Positions 1 through 6,000 of a stretch of DNA of 6,153 nucleotides are shown here, piece by piece. The stretch's first letter is position 1; each line of letters begins with the position of its first letter. Origin of the DNA: Clostridiales bacterium (lineage in GTDB: Bacteria > Bacillota > Clostridia > Lachnospirales > Lachnospiraceae); NCBI GenBank assembly GCA_018376135.1, contig JAHABX010000042.1, positions 1 through 6,153 of the forward strand, written 5' to 3'. The translations under genes and the position numbers were made by a program. The notes below the pieces were generated by a model. It was given only the letters and a program-made list of their open reading frames with translations. It did no database searches and was not told the origin of the DNA.

Positions 1-3
1 AGC

Positions 4-93
4 ATGAGAATAAGTAAAAAGTGGAAGAGATACTGCGCGGTGATGCTGACGGCTGTCATGCTGACCACCTCTTCGGACCTGTCGGTCCTGGCA
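4..93 (+). other. Sec signal peptide (residues 1-30)
   Basis: Residues 2-9 are strongly basic (RISKKWKR). They are followed by a hydrophobic core (CAVMLTAVMLTT) and a polar c-region ending SDLSVLA. The -3/-1 residues V28 and A30 fit signal peptidase I, giving a predicted mature N-terminus at E31. Cys11 lies before the core and is not in a lipobox, so a lipoprotein is unlikely. The cleavage site is a prediction from the pattern only. Confidence 0.85.
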
Positions 94-3000
94 GAGAGCA
101 TACAGACAGTACCGCAGACGCAGCAGCAGGAAGAGCCGGAGATCGTGCCGGAGACAGAACCGGTGGAGACTCCTCAGGCAGAAACCCCTGAGGGAAGCCC
201 TCAGACCGGAACCCCTGAGGAAGAACCTCAGACCGGGACGGGAACCGAGACACCAGAAGGAACTCCGGAAGAGACTCCGGAGACCGAAGTCCCGACCGAC
301 AAGCCGGAAGGAACTCCGGAAGGAACCCCGGAGACCGAAGTCCCGACCGACAAACCGGACGGAACTCCGGAAGAGACCCCGGAGACAGAAGTCCCGACCG
401 ACAAGCCGGAAGGAACCCTGGAAGAGACCCCGGAGACCGAAGTCCCAATCGACAAGCCGGAAGGAGATACCTCAGGTACAGAAGTACCAGACGGAACTCC
501 GGGCGAAGAGTCAGGCGAGACCCCGGGCACAGAGATCCCCGGAGAAGCTCCCGGTGAACTCCCGGAAAAGGATCCCATCACAGATGTAGTTTCAGATCCG
601 GAAGCGCCGGAGGTCGAAGAGATTCCGGAAGCCGAAGTTCCGGAAGAAACCGAGGAACCGGAGGAAGAAACAGAGATCCCGGATCTGGAAGGAGTTATGA
701 CTTTTGAGGAGCTGGAGGAGCTTGATGAACTGGAAGTGGGTACTGCATGGGAATTTACAAGTATCAGCCCGTATGCCCTCAGTTCTGATTCCATCATGCC
801 CATGTCAGCAGAAGGACAGCACTGGAGCTTTGACGCCTATTATGTGAATCAGGATGATAAATATCATGTGGAGAAGACCGATGATTTCAACCTGAAGTAT
901 CAGATGGAGTTCCATAACAGTAAGGACCTGAAAAAAGGGGAGGTTGAGATTCGTATCCCAGCGGCACTTTTGAAATATCGTGACGGCAGAGAGATCCGTC
1001 CGTCGGATATTGCCGTACCTTGTGCAGGACCGGATGAAGATCCAATCCCCAGCCGGAGTACGCCCTTCAACTATTATGTAGATGAAGATACAAAAGAGCT
1101 GGTGTTCTATAATTACAAGGATATCGCTTCCGGAAGCAATGCGGCATGGCAGGTGCTCTATAAGAATCTGGAGATCATGGAGATCGTGGATGATAGCAAA
1201 TGGGAGCTGGTGCCGAAGATAACGGTAACACCGACTCTGTCGGAAGGAGAAGAGCTGCAGCCGGAGGAGAAAACGACGCAGCCTCTGACCGGGCACATCA
1301 ATTCCCAGGTGGAGTTGCTCAGTGTATCCAAGACTCCACACTACGAAGGGGGAAAAAGCTATTCTCCTGGATTGTATACAGAGGAGCAGGTGGAGAGATA
1401 TATCAGCGGTGAGCTTCCAAATAGATATAAAGGGGAAAATTTTCAAAAATATCGGTACGTGGTCTGGGATGTGAAGGTAAAAGGAAGAGGTAACCAGCCA
1501 TGGAATCTATGGGTTAAGGACAAACCGTCTATTGATGGCAGCGCTTCAGGGATATCGATTGTAGGTTATCGGGGAGTCAGTTCTCCCGGATACTATGCAC
1601 CACCTGAGAACGGATATACGATTGATAAATATGACTTTACGCAAGTAAAGAATGGCTGCAAGGAAGCGGAATGGGGAAGCCGTTTTTATATCGTGACGGC
1701 ATATCCGGCAGATGAGGTAATACCGAACCAGACGGTATTGGAAAATACCGTGGATATTCGGCTGGAACCTTTTGATGAGATAGACCCTGTGCAGGAAAAG
1801 TCGGCAGAAGCGCAGTGGAGCTATGCGGATTATGATTGGATCTATAGCGGAAATACCATCGGTATAGAGAAGGAAAATTATGCCACATATAACGGCTGGC
1901 TGGAGGTATATAAGCAGGCACAGGAAGTAAATGAAGATATGGGGGATTTCCCATTTTCTACAGAAGCATATTTCAGAGGCTATGAGCTTACCCATGTTAC
2001 AGACAGCGCAAAGGGAGAGCTGGGGAGTTATCAGGAAGGCAGAAAGTATACGCTTACGACCGTAGATGACTTTATGTACCTGTATCCGGAGAACAAGTCT
2101 CCCTCAGAAGGGACTATGCTTACTTCTGAAGATTATTACTTTACAGGAGTAACCATTACACAGACCGACCGGGGCTATGATGTCTGGGAAGACAGGTATG
2201 CAGATCCGGAACAGCCGGATCCGGAGCATATCAGTCAGAATATGGTGGTCTACGTCATGTATGAAGGAAAAACAGAGTGGACTGAGGTTGAGAACGTTAA
2301 ATGGAATGACTCAGGAATATTAAGCTGTACCCTGACTCCGGACCAGCTTGCAGATAAGCCGTGGAGAGTAAAGGTGGTGCATGAGACCACCAATTACGAT
2401 ACTGCCTGCAGAATCGATGTGAAGGTACGCCTGAGACATACCTCCCCGGCAATGAAGGCGCTTATGATTGATTATAAGAACAATCAAGTCAATGGTGCAA
2501 CACTGGAGGATATATCCGGCGTTATCGGTGCTTCCTATGAAAATGACGTATTTCTGGATTACCATCATGATAAGACGGCTGGAGGACCTAATTATCAGGA
2601 GCCCGGGCTGGAAGAGGCAACAAAAGAGCTGTATAAAAGTGATGCCCCGGAGGACAATGGCGGAGGACTGCTCCTTCAGCGGGACAGTGAATCCAAAAGG
2701 CTGACCGGACTGGAGAAGCATGCTGCTTCTCACAAGGCGGTAGAGGTCAGCAATGATCCCAATAACAGCCGCGTACTTTTGAATTACAGCCTGACGGCAT
2801 ATGACGGATACCGGATATACAGTCAGGAGGGCGTGAACTATTTGACGGGAAAAATCACGTCACCGGGCAGAAATAAGGTTGTGTTCTATGATCTTTTACC
2901 CTATGGAGTTCATCTGGATCCGTCGAGAGAGATCGTTGCGGGGCGGATCACAAATCTGTATAGCGATAACTACATAAATCGACCCGGAAGCTGGGATAAG

Positions 3001-6000
3001 AGCCAGGTAACCGTTACGGTGGATTCTGAAAAGGATATCACACCCAACTGGGAGAATACCGGGCGGACCATGGTGGCATTCCATGTCGAATACCAGGGAG
3101 CAGATCCTGCCGTCTACACAGATGAGATGTGGATGGAAGGCTGGGGTGTGAACTTCCGGGCATATTATGACTGGAAGGACCTGGATGTGGTAGGCAAAGG
3201 TGAAAACATCTGTGCCTTTATGCCGGAGACAGGAGATAAGAATCCACTGCTGGGTGAGCCGGGGGAAGTATGTAAGGATGATGGAACGGATGCAGATGGT
3301 GTCCCATTAACCGATGAATATGCGCCCTTTCAGGGTGGTGACCTGAACAAGGATAATGTGACAGGGATTGAAAATGTCCTGTATGCAAAGGCAGTAGCAG
3401 AAGAAGACATTGCCCTTGCCAGTGAATCCAAGATTGAGAAACTGGTGCGTGCAGACGCAGACCGTTTTGGTATCTATGGAAAAAGTGCGGTAGTGGAGCC
3501 GGACAAAGGCTATACCTATGATATCACAGTAAGCAATGCAAATGGCGGTACGCTGAAGAATATCGTAGTATACGACCGGCTGGAGAATGCGGCAAAGGAC
3601 AGAGCGGATGCAGATAAAAAGGATATCTGGCGTCCGTTTGACAATGGAAGCTGGCATGGAACCTTCAAAGGAGTCGTGACCACCGGTTTGGAAGAGCTGG
3701 GGATCAAACCAGTGATATATTACAGCAATAAAAGAGAGGCGCATGTACCAGAGGTGCGTGAGAGTGGTGCAGAGCCGCCAGAGCAGGTACTTAAAGAAGA
3801 AGAGTGGTATACGGAATCCCGATTTAAGGAGGAGTTTGGACCTGACTGGAAACAGGAGGTACAGGCGGTTGCTGTAGACCTGAGTAAAAAGACGGATGAC
3901 AGCGACTTTGAACTGGAAGAAATGAAATCAGTGACCTTCCAGATCCACATGACTGCTCCGGAGAATATAACCCCGGGAGTGGACTATGCTTATAACAACC
4001 CATCCTTTTATTCGGTTAATACATCAGATGGCACAAAGAAGACAGTAGAGGGTAATTCCGTTCGGGTCGGTCTCAGCAAGAATGAGAAGCTGGAGATTAT
4101 CAAAGTATTCGGGCAGGAACCGCCGGCTGCAGCGAAGGATACGAAGTTCGAGTTCCGTCTCTGGGAAATGGAAGGTTCGGAAGAAAATCAGACGAAACGT
4201 CTTTTCTCGAATCAGGAATATAAGTTCTACAAGAAGACGGAAGACGGTGGATGGGAGCTTCAGGACGACCGCCTGTATGCCACAGACAACAGTGGACGGC
4301 TCTACCTCCACGCAGATGAAAAGGCAGTCTTTGAGAATCTTCCGGATGCAGACCGCATCCAGGTGGAGGAGAGCGAAAATCCATTCTGGGAAGTAACAAA
4401 AGACATAAAGGATAGTGAGAATGCAGAAGACGGAATAAAGACGCATACGCTTACCTTTACCAATACCTACCGACCGGTGCTCTATGTACAGAAAAAGCTG
4501 GAGGGTGTACCGGAAGGAGTGGATGTATCGAACGACAGCTTTACCTTCCAGATTCACGTAAAGAAAGCTGGGGAGAACGAGTGGTCTCTTCTTGCCGATT
4601 CAGAGTTCTGGTATGTGGACAGTGTGCGTACAGATGGCGGAATCCCGAAAAAAGATACTTCACATGGAACAAATGGAATTGGACAAACAGATGCTGAAGG
4701 AAAATTCAAGATCCAGGAAGGGCAGATCATTGCCCTGTTCCCGGGAGAAGCAGGGACTTTTTATAAGCTTACAGAAACTGAAACGGGAAAAGATTGGATC
4801 TGTAATAAGGACACCGTAGAAGGACAGGTTCCGGCTCTGGGAGCGTCTGCGTCCATCCGAAATATCTACAAATGGAAGGATCTGCTTCTGACCAAGACAC
4901 TGACCCATCAGGATCCGGAGGATTGTACGCAGCCATTTACTTTCAAAGTTGAAAAAGCGGTAGAAAATCCAGAAAAGCCGGGAAAACCATCTTATATTCC
5001 TTTGGATGGAAACGAATGGGTACTGCTGAATGAGGATGGAACAGAAAGCGATGTAAAAGGACAGTTAGAGAGTAACGGAGAATTCACCTGTGCCTGTGCA
5101 GGAAGGATCGTAAAGATCAAAAAGCTGGAAGCTGGCAAGGAGTATAGAATAACGGAAACAGCGTCTGGAGAGCATTACAAACCGGTCAATGGAGGAATCA
5201 CGGATGTGACCATGCCCATCTACAGCAGCAGCCAGACAGCGGAGATCATAAATGATTATCTGCTGCGCCCCCTGTCCGTGACAAAGCTGGTGACTGGAAT
5301 TACTGACGGTAAAGTGCCGGATGTGAAATTTGAAATGACTATAACGGTGGAGGGTAAGCCATATGCAGGTAAGGAGTATACTCTGACTGAAAATGGAACA
5401 GAGATAGGTAAAGATACGACTGACGAAAACGGAACGTTTTTCTTAAAAGGCAGCCAGACCGCAACTTTTAAGGATGTGGGCAAAGAGGGTACGAAATTCG
5501 AGGTAAAGGAAATACAGGAAGAGAATCCAACGTATCCCCAGATTTATCCGATAGATAATGGTTCACACAGCGGAGAACTGGACAGCGAAGGAAGCTCTGT
5601 GACTTTTATTAATGGAGATTCTAATAGCCTGTATTTGAGCAAGGAGTATGTGGGACTGGATGATACGGCGAATGCGTATGTGGAGAAGATGAGGAATCCT
5701 GATGACCCAGAAGGAGCAGCACTGCGAGATGAGGCAGCGGTGGAGCTGACGCTGAAGCTTACAAAAGCGGATGGCAGCGTCGTTAATTATCCAGATAAGT
5801 CCAAATATGTAACCGCAATCGACCAGCTAACAGGTAAAGAAATAAAGGTTTACTGGTATTATTCGAGTGGAGTGCGGCTGGAGCCATGGAAGATGGTCAT
5901 AATTCCCAAAGACCAATTGCAGGATATCGTATCCTATGAACTGACGGAATCGGCAGGAGACCAGCACAGAGTCTACGAGTATAAAGATGGCGTCTGGCTG

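Larger units (their letters stand above)
94..702 (+). other. Acidic Pro/Glu/Thr/Gly-rich disordered segment (residues 31-233)
   Basis: These roughly 203 residues have no Phe, Tyr, Trp, Cys, Arg, His or Asn. The only basic residues are five lysines (100, 117, 134, 151, 189), the first four exactly 17 residues apart. Glu, Pro, Thr and Gly dominate, so the segment should be extended, unfolded and strongly negative. The last part (about 200-233) turns into a Glu-rich run before the first aromatic residue, F234. Such segments usually act as spacers or wall-crossing stalks. In LPxTG proteins they commonly sit near the C-terminus, whereas this one directly follows the signal peptide. Possible roles are a flexible tip, a glycosylation target on its many Thr residues, or a cation-binding tail; none is shown by sequence alone. 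Confidence 0.85.

Noticed and set aside
1..3. Search for a ribosome binding site or promoter before the ATG at 4
   Set aside because: Only three bases are present upstream, so nothing can be assessed.
56..448. Second reverse-strand open frame of 130 codons, Pro/Ser/Arg-rich
   Set aside because: It also reads through the repeats in another frame, has low-complexity content, and overlaps the signal-peptide coding end of the real gene.
228..803. Reverse-strand open frame of 191 codons, rich in Ser, Gly and Val, with a repeating pattern
   Set aside because: It is the antisense of the Pro/Glu/Thr repeat segment; its regularity comes from the 51-bp repeats. The plus frame has a signal peptide and recognisable domains through the same region.
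1021..1023. Cys340 in the first head domain, considered as the thioester cysteine of an adhesin thioester domain
   Set aside because: The sequence around it (AVPCAGPDEDP) lacks the aromatic-Cys context I would expect, and I saw no matching Gln motif downstream.
805..1446. Reverse-strand open frame of 213 codons with hydrophobic stretches that could look like a membrane protein
   Set aside because: It is fully antisense to the head domains. The hydrophobic residues arise from reverse-complemented Glu/Asp/Lys/Asn codons, and no family motif is visible.
2713..2731. Perfect 8-bp inverted repeat GAGAAGCA/TGCTTCTC with a 3-base spacer, considered as a terminator or regulatory hairpin
   Set aside because: It lies inside the open frame (encoding EKHAAS), has no following T-run, and one such palindrome is expected by chance in 6 kb.
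4024..4557. Reverse-strand open frame of 177 codons, and plus-strand frames at 4082-4396 and 4592-4819
   Set aside because: They overlap Cna-B domains 1 and 2, whose triads are intact in frame 1. No start context or product family supports them.
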